From Streptococcus cristatus (GTDB lineage Bacteria > Bacillota > Bacilli > Lactobacillales > Streptococcaceae), in contig NZ_RJPR01000005.1 in NCBI RefSeq assembly GCF_003943465.1, positions 1-64,000 of the forward strand: DNA of 64,000 nucleotides, read 5' to 3'. Under the pieces are notes generated by a model. It ran no database searches. It saw only the letters and a list, made by a program, of their open reading frames with translations, and was not told the DNA's origin. How positions within the stretch are numbered: position 1 is the stretch's first letter; each line of letters begins with the position of its first letter. Shown here one piece after another: positions 46,586 to 53,602 of the stretch. The translations under genes were made by a program, and so were the position numbers.

Positions 46586-47714
46586 CTTTTTCTTCACCTA
46601 CTTTTACCCCAAGTTTTTTCGAGAGTTTCTCAATCTCTTTACGATACTCGCTTAATTTCTTTTGCTTATCAGCACCCTTCATATTTTTATCTTCACGAAC
46701 TTGCTCATATAGATTTGTATAAGCATGCAGAGTCAACTGATCATCTCCAATATTCTGAGCCAAATCTAAAGATTTTTTATAGTTTCCCCTTCCAAGATAA
46801 ATCCAATACTCCAAGAGGTTATCCTCACTGGAGGGTGTAATTGTATTTAAAACACTTGCTTTCTGATTTTCAGATAGATCATCTAAATGAACATAGGAAG
46901 ATGCTAAGACATACTTTGCTTCTTTACCTAAACGACCTACTTGAAACTTTTGTAAATCATCTGCCACATCGTCATAGTGTTTAGAAATAAAATGGCTTTG
47001 AGCATTTATTGTCGCTCGCTGAACAGGAACAGACCAAAAATAAAAGTAGGCTGCAAAAGTCCCCAAAGCAATGCTTGCTGCGCAAAAAATTCCCATTCCA
47101 ATAGAAAAAATATGCCAGCTACGTTTCGAAACAACCATCTTTGTTTTCTTTTCTTCTTGGTAAGCTTTGTCATAAGCTTCGTTAACGTATTTTACTACCT
47201 CATCATATGTCTCACATGCGGCTATATCCTGTATTAACGAATCTCCTATTGCAGCTACACCATTTATCAGTAAGTCAAAATCAAGTTTCGGTCGCAATAT
47301 AGAAACAATTAAGGCCTTATAACTCATTAGAAAAGTTTCTAAGGTATACGGAATCGGACTCATAATTCCTTCTAAACCATAATGAAGGATCTTAACAACA
47401 CTTCCTTGTAAAAATATATTTTTCGGATGTATATAAGGAACTTTAAAATGATGCTCAGAGAATGTTAAAGATTCCATCTTTTGAGCCAATTCCAAACGTT
47501 TCACTTCTGACATCTCTTCTGTGATACAATCTTTAAGACTATAAGAATATTTTGGTTTGTCATAAATCAGTGATAAAGAACCACTATCTTCTAATGTCAC
47601 AGTGGCATCCATATAATTTTCTATAGTAGATAATTTTTGACGAGAAAAGTGACTTGCTGGTAAAATAACCTTGACCTTTTCCTTACTGTATTTAATTTCG
47701 ATTTTATCACTCAT
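46578..47714 (-). CDS. essB: Type VII secretion protein EssB
   Basis: 378 residues. The N-terminal cytoplasmic pseudokinase-like domain (about 1-195) includes VPYIHPKNIFLQGSVVKILH and YGLEGIMSPIPYT. A single membrane helix follows (WHIFSIGMGIFCAASIALG, about 205-230), then an extracellular helical domain with tetratricopeptide-like repeats and a lysine-rich tail. EssB is a structural core part of T7SSb. Its start overlaps the esaB end by eight bases and its end overlaps essC. Confidence 0.93.
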   Translation of the reverse strand: MSDKIEIKYSKEKVKVILPASHFSRQKLSTIENYMDATVTLEDSGSLSLIYDKPKYSYSLKDCITEEMSEVKRLELAQKMESLTFSEHHFKVPYIHPKNIFLQGSVVKILHYGLEGIMSPIPYTLETFLMSYKALIVSILRPKLDFDLLINGVAAIGDSLIQDIAACETYDEVVKYVNEAYDKAYQEEKKTKMVVSKRSWHIFSIGMGIFCAASIALGTFAAYFYFWSVPVQRATINAQSHFISKHYDDVADDLQKFQVGRLGKEAKYVLASSYVHLDDLSENQKASVLNTITPSSEDNLLEYWIYLGRGNYKKSLDLAQNIGDDQLTLHAYTNLYEQVREDKNMKGADKQKKLSEYRKEIEKLSKKLGVKVGEEKDE

Positions 47715-47961
47715 TTATGATTACCTCCAATACATCGCCATCTCCTAGCGGATATTCTTTTAAAGCTCGATGTTGCTCTATTCTCAGAAGTTTTCCCTGA
47801 ATCTCTAAATGCCAATTCGAGGGAATAATAGACAACGCTTTATCTAGATTATTTAGGCAAATTAACATCTTAACTTTCTGTAGAGATAATAATTTGGAAA
47901 AGCGAATATCTATTTCCTTATCTTTGTATCTAATGGTTGCGTTTAAATATTCTTCCTCCAT
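47707..47961 (-). CDS. esaB: Type VII secretion ubiquitin-like protein EsaB
   Basis: This 84-residue protein has the YukD/EsaB ubiquitin-like fold pattern: strand ATIRYKDKEIDIRFS, helix VKMLICLNNLDKAL, and terminal LGDGDVLEVIINE. EsaB is a small cytoplasmic regulator or core factor of T7SSb. ATG 47961 has AAGGAAT upstream and overlaps the essA end by 32 bases. Confidence 0.9.
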   Translation of the reverse strand: MEEEYLNATIRYKDKEIDIRFSKLLSLQKVKMLICLNNLDKALSIIPSNWHLEIQGKLLRIEQHRALKEYPLGDGDVLEVIINE

Positions 47962-48409
47962 GAAAATTCCTTCCTAAATAAATTCCAATTAAAAGCATGA
48001 TTGTAACAAATGATATTGCCCCAAAGACTGTCCATATCATCATGTCGCCCGATTCCTCTTTATCTACGATGATACTGTCAGAGACTTGATAATTCTTAAA
48101 AAGAGCTTGGCGATACGCCTTAAAATCTAGTCCATCGCCACTCAAAATTTCTGCTTTGCTGAAATTAACTCGATTTGCAGTTTTGAGCATTTCCTGAGCA
48201 TCCGTTTTAGATTTTATTGCTTCTTGTTCTATCCTATCCATGAATAGATTTGGTGCATACATATGCTCGATCTCATTTCCTTGAGAACGCTGTTTCTTTT
48301 GCGTCATCGAATCTGTTTTTAAGTCTAGTTCGCCATCTTTAGCATACACAGTACCACCTGTAAATAAAAATAATAAAAATAATGCTATAATTTGGTATAA
48401 TCGCTTCAA
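47930..48409 (-). CDS. essA: Type VII secretion protein EssA
   Basis: 159 residues: an N-terminal signal or helix (YQIIALFLLFLFTGGTVYA, about 4-23), a polar helical extracellular region with an EQEAIKSKTDAQEML stretch, and a C-terminal membrane helix (MMIWTVFGAISFVTIMLLIG) with a basic tail. This matches EssA size and topology. The start appears to be TTG 48409 (aGGGct upstream); an in-frame TAG lies 11 codons before and there is no ATG in between. It is the first machine gene after an 815-base gap that separates it from the effector island. Confidence 0.85.
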   Translation of the reverse strand: MKRLYQIIALFLLFLFTGGTVYAKDGELDLKTDSMTQKKQRSQGNEIEHMYAPNLFMDRIEQEAIKSKTDAQEMLKTANRVNFSKAEILSGDGLDFKAYRQALFKNYQVSDSIIVDKEESGDMMIWTVFGAISFVTIMLLIGIYLGRNFHGGRIFKRNH

Positions 48410-48749
48410 GATACAAGCCCTACTTTCTAACTTAAGAAACTAAGAGAGACAGCTGTCTTCTGCAAATAAATACGTTACAAATATTCATTAATAGCATTGA
48501 CCTATCGCAAATATCTTTAATGTATTTCCTATTTAGTCTCACTCAAAGACTAGTTTTATTTTAGCATGAATCGGATCAATATTCAAACCCTTAAACAGAT
48601 GTGTAAGGATCTCATTATTTCGTTCTAATAGATAATATATCGCACCCAAATTTATTTAGACGCCATTCAAACATGTGATTTTTACTTTATCTTTTTTGGC
48701 ACCTCCCTGCTATTTTTAGCAAATATCTAAACAAGCTACCTTAGTTTCT

Positions 48750-48884
48750 TTAGATATACAATACCCAATGGTCAAAATTCTTTACTTTTCCTTGTGGCCA
48801 ATCACTCCAGATCCACTTTTTATAATATTGTTTACTATAGTACTCTTGACTTGAAATATTTATATAGGTCTTATACTCTTCTAA
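48750..48884 (-). pseudogene. C-terminal gene remnant in the T7SS island
   Basis: Forty-four codons without start: EEYKTYINISSQEYYSKQYY, then KKWIWSDWPQGKVKNFDHW, ending VLYI and TAA. A TAG lies just before. The aromatic-rich tail looks like real former coding sequence. No family recognised. Confidence 0.35.
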
Positions 48885-48907
48885 CTATCCGAAAATTATG
48901 GTAAGTT

Positions 48908-49072
48908 TTAAAAATGAACCCATTGTTCATATTTTATACTGTTAATACTAGAAAAAGAACCGCTACATTCCCTACTATAAGCTGAATCTAAAAATCTAAT
49001 CTCGATATAATTGCCATTAAAAGACCGTATTATTAGCTTGACTAGCCTCCATCCAGTATTATCAAGAGTTTC
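48908..49072 (-). pseudogene. C-terminal gene remnant in the T7SS island
   Basis: Fifty-four codons without start: ETLDNTGWRLVKLIIRSFNG, then NYIEIRFLDSAYSRE, ending IKYEQWVHF and TAA. A TAA lies just upstream in frame. The end resembles the remnant at 48750-48884 (YEQWVHF versus FDHWVLYI), as if two copies of one gene had decayed side by side. Confidence 0.35.
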
Positions 49073-49185
49073 TTAATACTAAACAAAGCCTCGTGTGCAT
49101 TCTATATATTATTGCCCCATTTTATTATCAAAAAACTGGCTACATCTAACATCTTTCTAGCCACTTAACAAAAGAGACAGAAAAA

Positions 49186-49218
49186 GAGAAGAAGCGCTTT
49201 AATATAGCGATTCTTCTC
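49186..49218 (-). terminator. Terminator after the last DUF4176 gene of the island
   Basis: gagaagaagcgct pairs with agcgattcttctc; the minus strand continues ttttctgtctctttt. It separates the effector island from essA. Confidence 0.65.
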
Positions 49219-49224
49219 ATATCA

Positions 49225-49542
49225 TTATTTAATAGATCCTTTTGGAACTTCTGCTGACTTCATCCAAGTATCGTAATGCTCTTCAAAAGCCTTCTCATCT
49301 TCGTTTCTATATCCTTCAAATAAAACTTCTTTGACATTTTCTCTATTGAAAAAGAATAAATTATCTGGTGTCTGCATCCCGTTCGGAATAACTACTGATC
49401 CGTAGTCAAAGTAGACACTCTTAGTCCCTCCTTGACCATCTTCCACTTCGATGACACTAGCTCGTGAAACAATCATTACTTCTGTATTATCACCATTTTT
49501 GAGGGTTACAACTGAACCCAAAGGTAAAATTTTATCTGTCAT
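49225..49542 (-). CDS. DUF4176 protein, probable LXG-effector accessory factor
   Basis: This 105-residue protein is a single DUF4176 domain: ILPLGSVVTLKNGDNTEVMI, YFDYGSVVIPNGM, FFFNRENVKEVLFEGYRNED. It differs from the copy at 55164-55478 only at residue 19 (N/D) and by one extra C-terminal lysine. DUF4176 proteins are encoded beside LXG toxins, and some act as cytoplasmic targeting factors for export through EssC (family knowledge; not shown here). It overlaps the membrane protein gene upstream by 11 bases. Confidence 0.85.
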   Translation of the reverse strand: MTDKILPLGSVVTLKNGDNTEVMIVSRASVIEVEDGQGGTKSVYFDYGSVVIPNGMQTPDNLFFFNRENVKEVLFEGYRNEDEKAFEEHYDTWMKSAEVPKGSIK

Positions 49543-50200
49543 CTTCTTCTCCTTCTTCCTTAAAACGTACTTTCCCTTGACTGTATAGCTTCATAATCTT
49601 CACAAAACGAACTGGGTTACTTTGGTTATAAAAGTATATTATTGTACACCAGATTATCCCCATCCCCCAAAAGTCATAGTTATCCTCAATAGGCTGACCA
49701 AATAACTGGATATAACTATAAATAACATATATAGAATATAAATTCATAAGCACAAGGATCCATCGAACAATTCGGCAGGCTGTCGCAGATTCCTTAGCTG
49801 GTTCGAAATCGTCCCCCCTCACCATCAAATTATGGGAAGCTGCATAGTAAAACACCTTCTCTGTTGTCGGAACAGCCTTGCGAACATTTTTATAAAGCCC
49901 TCGCTCAAGAATACAAACCAAAAGCAAAAATTCAGCCAACCAAGATAGTAGAATATAGGTCAAACTGGTCCAGTTATAGACACCAATAGACAGGGCTGCA
50001 AAGAATCCAAAGGCAATAGGCCCACCTGCTATTAGAAAAATAACTAATTCAGAAATGTAGGCACTGATTTCACGCGCACCTTCCGTATTGAGCAGGGTAC
50101 TCTTTGGAGCGGCCAAAGCCTCTCCAGTCTGCTGGTCATAATAGACCGCCTGACCATCACATTCGCCTATAAACACTCGACGACGTCTAAGAAAAAACAT
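49532..50200 (-). CDS. Four-helix membrane protein, candidate LXG immunity protein (family A)
   Basis: 222 residues. A basic start (MFFLRRRRVFIGECDGQAVY), then LAAPKSTLLNTEGARE, two helices (about 55-90 and 95-112) with the conserved ERGLYKNV after them, a polar loop, and two more helices (about 140-185). Paralogues lie at 55637-56386 and 56769-57419, each followed by a DUF4176 gene. Position after an LXG gene or relic and membrane location suggest immunity to a membrane-active toxin; the function is inferred. The toxin partner of this copy is the relic at 50235-50487. Confidence 0.7.
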   Translation of the reverse strand: MFFLRRRRVFIGECDGQAVYYDQQTGEALAAPKSTLLNTEGAREISAYISELVIFLIAGGPIAFGFFAALSIGVYNWTSLTYILLSWLAEFLLLVCILERGLYKNVRKAVPTTEKVFYYAASHNLMVRGDDFEPAKESATACRIVRWILVLMNLYSIYVIYSYIQLFGQPIEDNYDFWGMGIIWCTIIYFYNQSNPVRFVKIMKLYSQGKVRFKEEGEEDDR

Positions 50201-50234
50201 TCTAACCTCTTTCTAATTACTCATCCAAATTCTA

Positions 50235-50487
50235 TCACCCTAGCTTAGGCAGCTTCCACTCTCCATGTGAAAACTTATCCCATACATGATTAATTCCTTC
50301 TGAGATCTTACCTCCTATAAAACTACCTACCATAGAACCCGCAACAGTACCCACAGCTGGAAATGTATCAATTTCACAAAAGAGGTCTTAGCCGTCTTGA
50401 GCTGAGCATCAATCGAGGTTTTTGAATTAGACAAGGCTGTCTTTTGTTCATAAACCTCTTTCAATCTACCTTTCCTATGTTGCATAG
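50235..50487 (-). pseudogene. Collapsed LXG toxin gene (start and end only)
   Basis: The first 33 codons (MQHRKGRLKEVYEQKTALSN, then KTSIDAQLKTAKTSFV) match the start of the toxin at 53602-55065 almost exactly at DNA level. The sequence then jumps, out of frame, to a glycine-zipper toxin end: AVGTVAGSMVGSFIGGKISE, GINHVWDKFSHGEWKLPKLG and TGA. About 1.2 kb is missing. The preserved copy of the toxin promoter (50511-50516) and terminator block lies upstream. It is a dead remnant of a third LXG gene. Confidence 0.85.
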
Positions 50488-50510
50488 AAAAACAAAGTCA
50501 TCCACTCTTA

Positions 50511-50520
50511 ATTATACCAT
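50511..50520 (-). promoter_or_regulatory. Duplicated LXG promoter in front of the relic
   Basis: Minus strand TGGTATAAT with the same flanks as 55092-55101. It may still drive the downstream membrane protein and DUF4176 genes. Confidence 0.5.
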
Positions 50521-50543
50521 GAATCTAGAAGCCGATAACTAAA

Positions 50544-50569
50544 AAATCGCTTCATTATTTAAAGCGATT
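50544..50569 (-). terminator. Terminator before the LXG relic
   Basis: aatcgctt pairs with aagcgatt; the minus strand continues TTTTTTAG. Duplicate of the terminator at 55127-55147. Confidence 0.65.
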
Positions 50570-50606
50570 CCTCATTTATAGTAAATCGTAATTGAAATTA
50601 CTGAAC

Positions 50607-50945
50607 TCAATCCTCGACTCTCATTTTCTGTATATCCAGACCTTTTCCCCAGTCTTCATAGATTTCCATATATCGAAAGTCTTCCATTGACAAAATGAGC
50701 TCTGAATCTAAGTAAGTTAGAGTCACTTCCTCTTTTTCCCAATCAAGCTTCATCGTCACAGATGTACCAAGCAGACTATTGTAACTATAAAAAGACTCGT
50801 TCTTGAGAAGCACCAACTGAAGTCTACGGAAAGCATCACCTTGACTGACCAAAGAATGACCAACTTGCTCCAAGATAGAGCCTTTATCCTCTTCTACTCC
50901 TACTCGAGCTAAAGAAGTTTGGTATAAAGCACTTGTTTCATTCAT
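50607..50945 (-). CDS. Truncated copy of the LXG accessory protein (N-terminal domain only)
   Basis: 112 residues. Residues 1-91 are almost identical to the N-terminus of the 219-residue protein at 58757-59416 (ALYQTSLARVGVEEDKGSIL ... ILSMEDFR); after that the sequence changes to YMEIYEDWGKGLDIQKMRVED and the DUF4176 half is absent. The DNA match begins at about 50678 and ends at the start codon, so this is a recombination product. It overlaps the DUF5085-like gene (shared base 50945) and is translationally coupled. It may still serve as an adaptor, or it may be decaying. Confidence 0.7.
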   Translation of the reverse strand: MNETSALYQTSLARVGVEEDKGSILEQVGHSLVSQGDAFRRLQLVLLKNESFYSYNSLLGTSVTMKLDWEKEEVTLTYLDSELILSMEDFRYMEIYEDWGKGLDIQKMRVED

Positions 50946-51400
50946 TAGTACGCATAACCAATCAATACAGTTACACGACCTGCACCCTCAGTCTGTAAGA
51001 TATGATAAAAAGGGGTATTTAGTTCTTGGTCATTCTGTTCCAATGTCCATAGTAAACGCGCATAAGCTTCTTTCGTTAATTCTTCATAATCATGATCTAA
51101 TGAAACCATTAAAACATTATTAATTTCAAAATAGGTTGAAAAACGCATTCCCTCTACTTCCAAATATTCCTCTTGCAATGGAAGTAGAAACTCTACATCC
51201 ATATTTCCATCTTCAGGAACATTGTTCAAGCTATAGACAATTGGTCCATCGGGATGCCCGCCTGCTTTTTCAATTGCTGTCATAAATGCATCTAGTTCAT
51301 TTTGCATCTGACTTACATGAAAGCTGGCACGTTTTTTTATAACATTGCGAGCCTCAAAAACGGCTTCGTTTGTCACTCCTTCTGCCACCACATAGTCCAT
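50945..51400 (-). CDS. DUF5085-like (GyrI-like fold) LXG-associated protein
   Basis: 151 residues beginning MDYVVAEGVTNEAVFEARNV. I recognise it as the DUF5085 family found beside LXG toxins, with a fold like the GyrI/effector-binding domain. Features: a helix FHVSQMQNELDAFMTAIEKAG, the segment HPDGPIVYSLNNVPEDGNMD, and the end RVTVLIGYAY. ATG 51400 has GGGAGG upstream and touches the previous stop (TAATG). Such proteins are thought to help effector targeting; unproven here. Confidence 0.7.
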   Translation of the reverse strand: MDYVVAEGVTNEAVFEARNVIKKRASFHVSQMQNELDAFMTAIEKAGGHPDGPIVYSLNNVPEDGNMDVEFLLPLQEEYLEVEGMRFSTYFEINNVLMVSLDHDYEELTKEAYARLLWTLEQNDQELNTPFYHILQTEGAGRVTVLIGYAY

Positions 51401-51858
51401 TAATCTACCTCCCAACTACTGTATGCGTCAACTCTAATTTCGCTACCAGGATGATAAAGTACGTGGTACACTGCTAAGGTTTCCAATTCTTTATCTGCAT
51501 ATTTGATAGCCAAAGTATCATAATAGTCTCCTAGACTCCCCGAAGAAAATGTCGCAAAGTCATCACTACTTACTAAAACCTTTTCTTCAAAAAGAATTGG
51601 TCCGTCATAGTTACCTGTAGGATTTATTTCATTCCCAAATGTTGAGAAAATTGAGAAGTGATTCCGATCAGAAAAAGGATAACTTTTAAAGCATACCGGT
51701 CCATCTGAATACACAAGATCCAGCATATCTTCTATAAATTCCCAACATAAAGGATAGATTTCTTGACAAAGTAATTCCACTGGAATATCTAGCAAATTTT
51801 TTTCTTCATAGCCATAAAGTTGGTGAAGCACTAACTTTTTCGGTCTTGTTTTCATCAT
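51400..51858 (-). CDS. DUF5085-like LXG-associated protein (paralogue)
   Basis: 152 residues beginning MMKTRPKKLVLHQLYGYEEK. The segments SDGPVCFKSYPFSDRNHFSI and NYDGPILFEEKVLV parallel the DGPIVYSL region of the next gene, so it is probably a second GyrI-like protein; the two could form a heterodimer. ATG 51858 or 51855 is the start; the frame extends to TTG 51888 without a good ribosome-binding site. Its leader (51850-51879) is duplicated at 52817-52846. Confidence 0.65.
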   Translation of the reverse strand: MMKTRPKKLVLHQLYGYEEKNLLDIPVELLCQEIYPLCWEFIEDMLDLVYSDGPVCFKSYPFSDRNHFSIFSTFGNEINPTGNYDGPILFEEKVLVSSDDFATFSSGSLGDYYDTLAIKYADKELETLAVYHVLYHPGSEIRVDAYSSWEVD

Positions 51859-51879
51859 GACTTCTTTTCTTTCTAGTTT
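51850..51879 (-). repeat. 30-bp direct repeat, copy 1 (leader of the 152-residue gene)
   Basis: Identical to 52817-52846. It contains the start ATGATGAAA region of the gene at 51858 and its upstream leader. The two copies flank the orphan toxin-tip and immunity cassette. Confidence 0.9.
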
Positions 51880-51897
51880 GTTCTTCAATTATTAATC

Positions 51898-52566
51898 CTA
51901 CTCTTCATATTCTGGGTGTTTGCGTACATAGCGTGCTGCCTGAACTCCATCCACTATGAGAGCTGGGAAAACGAAGTTCATCAAGATTCCCAAGAAAACA
52001 CCAAAGACATTCTCAATGTAACCAGTAAGAATTGCTGGGGCTAACATGACAGCTACAAAAGCAACTCCAAAATTAAACAATCTCTCTTGCTTCTTGTCAT
52101 TGTCTTTACCACCATAAGTCTCCCATCGGTTGAAAGCCCAGATTTTCCCCTGATTTTTAGGAAGATAATACCAGGAGTAGAGACCAGTAGAAAAAAGCAA
52201 GATACATAGAGCAACGAGATTGTAAATAAGTGCCCAGACTGAATAGATCCCGTCATTACCAACTAGCATAATCAAGCCTATAAAAGTAAAGTCAACGTTT
52301 AAAATCAAAACAAGTATGGAAACAAAAAGATAGATAAAACTCTTAAATCTCAAAATAAAACGATCAAAGAAAGAGAGTGGGATTGCTACACCACTAATAA
52401 ACATGCAAATAATGAACAAGATTTTATAAATGCCAATATGATCGATATAGGTCGTACCAAAAAAACCCATAAAAGAGACTGCTAGTGTAATCCAAGGTAG
52501 AAGTTTGATATAGCCTAAACTAACCCCATTTGTAATCAAAGGGCCGTGGTAACGTTCTTCGTACAT
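51898..52566 (-). CDS. Multi-helix membrane protein, candidate immunity protein (family B, copy 2)
   Basis: 222 residues with about six helices. It starts EERYHGPLITNGVSLGYIK and contains the block YSWYYLPKNQGKIWAFNRW, then ETYGGK and RLFNFGVAFVAVMLAPAILT, nearly identical to the protein at 52859-53602. The first half is diverged. It lies three bases after the orphan toxin tip (52569-52781), so it is the likely immunity partner of that tip. The conserved and variable halves fit a toxin-immunity pair under diversifying selection. Confidence 0.72.
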   Translation of the reverse strand: MYEERYHGPLITNGVSLGYIKLLPWITLAVSFMGFFGTTYIDHIGIYKILFIICMFISGVAIPLSFFDRFILRFKSFIYLFVSILVLILNVDFTFIGLIMLVGNDGIYSVWALIYNLVALCILLFSTGLYSWYYLPKNQGKIWAFNRWETYGGKDNDKKQERLFNFGVAFVAVMLAPAILTGYIENVFGVFLGILMNFVFPALIVDGVQAARYVRKHPEYEE

Positions 52567-52568
52567 AC

Positions 52569-52781
52569 TTATCCTCCAAATAATTTCTTTAAGCCCGATT
52601 TAGCCCATCCAGTGAGGGAACTATCGTCTGATTTGCCAACTTTAAAATTCATAGCCCAAGAAAATGCCATCCCAAGTCCAGCACCAACAACTGTACCAAT
52701 AGGACCACCAATCATCGTGCCGATTGCCGCACTAGCATAAGCTGCGCCTGCACTAGAAACTGTATCTACAGTCTGATTCAC
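52569..52781 (-). CDS. Orphan LXG toxin C-terminal tip (glycine zipper)
   Basis: 70 residues: NQTVDTVSSAGAAYASAAIG, then TMIGGPIGTVVGAGLGMAFS and a tail KSGLKKLFGG. The first half matches residues of the full toxin at 53602-55065, but there is no LXG domain. The glycine zipper should insert in membranes. The frame is open to a GTG at 52781; a 15-codon ORF begun at the duplicated ATGATGAAA (52825) ends with a TGA overlapping that GTG, so coupled translation is possible. It is probably a silent spare tip kept for recombination, with its immunity gene just downstream. Confidence 0.6.
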   Translation of the reverse strand: MNQTVDTVSSAGAAYASAAIGTMIGGPIGTVVGAGLGMAFSWAMNFKVGKSDDSSLTGWAKSGLKKLFGG

Positions 52782-52816
52782 TGCAAAGTTCCGGATTTTT
52801 TGACCTGTTGTAGAGG

Positions 52817-52846
52817 TTTCATCATGACTTCTTTTCTTTCTAGTTT
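52817..52846 (-). repeat. 30-bp direct repeat, copy 2
   Basis: Identical to 51850-51879. Its left nine bases (tttcatcat) also occur at the matching point of the intact toxin gene (about 53888-53896), which suggests joining through a short homology. Confidence 0.9.
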
Positions 52847-52858
52847 ATTATTCATTTT

Positions 52859-53602
52859 TTAATTTAATTCATCATAATCAGGATGCTTCCTTATATAAAT
52901 TGCTGCATAAACTGCATCTACCATAACTGCTGGAAGAGTCACTGTTATCAGAATCCCAAATGAAATACCAAAGACATTCTCAATGTAACCAGTAAGAATT
53001 GCTGGGACTAGCATGACAGCTACAAAAGCAACTCCAAAGTTGAACAGTCGTTCTTGCTTTTTACCTTTTTCCTTGCCACCATATGTCTCCCACCGGTTGA
53101 ATGCCCAGATTTTCCCCTGATTTTTAGGAAGATAGTACCATGAATAAAGTGCAGTGGAGAAAATGAATAAAAAGATTAACGGAATCGTATAAAACAGCAC
53201 CTTTTCTGATGAAAAATCAGCTGGGACAGTAGAATTATTCTTTGACAAAAATGATGTCATCCCAATAAAATCTAGCCACAGTATGTTAGTTCCCACGACT
53301 AAAGCAATTAAAATATAGGTTAAAGATTTGAACTGATTGATCAAATCATGGAAAAATGACAAAATTATGCCCAAGAGGTTAATCACGACACAAGTTGTAA
53401 AAACACCTCTAATCACACCATAATAATCGCTATACCAACCTTTTAGTCCAATTCCAACTAAAAGAATTGAAAAAAACAAATTGATCCATGGATAGATCTT
53501 GATATATCCTAAAACAACTTCATTGGTTATTAGAGGTCCGTGATAGCGTTCATTTAGATAGGCAGAATTCTCTGTTCTATTTTTCTTTTTGTTTTTTACC
53601 AT
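52859..53602 (-). CDS. Multi-helix membrane protein, candidate immunity protein (family B, copy 1)
   Basis: 247 residues with a basic N-terminus (MVKNKKKNRTEN), the family start LNERYHGPLITNEVVLGYIK, and six or so helices. It contains the conserved ALYSWYYLPKNQGKIWAFNR and GVAFVAVMLVPAILTGYIEN blocks shared with 51898-52566. Its ATG overlaps the toxin stop (TAATG), so it is translated with the toxin, as expected for immunity. The role is inferred by analogy to membrane immunity proteins of glycine-zipper LXG toxins. Confidence 0.75.
   Translation of the reverse strand: MVKNKKKNRTENSAYLNERYHGPLITNEVVLGYIKIYPWINLFFSILLVGIGLKGWYSDYYGVIRGVFTTCVVINLLGIILSFFHDLINQFKSLTYILIALVVGTNILWLDFIGMTSFLSKNNSTVPADFSSEKVLFYTIPLIFLFIFSTALYSWYYLPKNQGKIWAFNRWETYGGKEKGKKQERLFNFGVAFVAVMLVPAILTGYIENVFGISFGILITVTLPAVMVDAVYAAIYIRKHPDYDELN

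Larger units (their letters stand above)
48410..49224. other. 815-base gap with decayed coding pieces
   Basis: No intact gene. On the minus strand two open pieces end in similar tails: 49072-48908 (54 codons, ending SINSIKYEQWVHF) and 48884-48750 (44 codons, ending GKVKNFDHWVLYI), both lacking starts and cut by stops upstream. They look like the C-termini of one or two related lost genes, perhaps immunity proteins. The essA promoter should be near 48430-48500, and the DUF4176 terminator is at 49186-49218. Confidence 0.5.

Noticed and set aside
48410..49224. Origin or attachment site
   Set aside because: No integrase, no tRNA, no clear iterons or flanking duplications; the content fits decayed genes.
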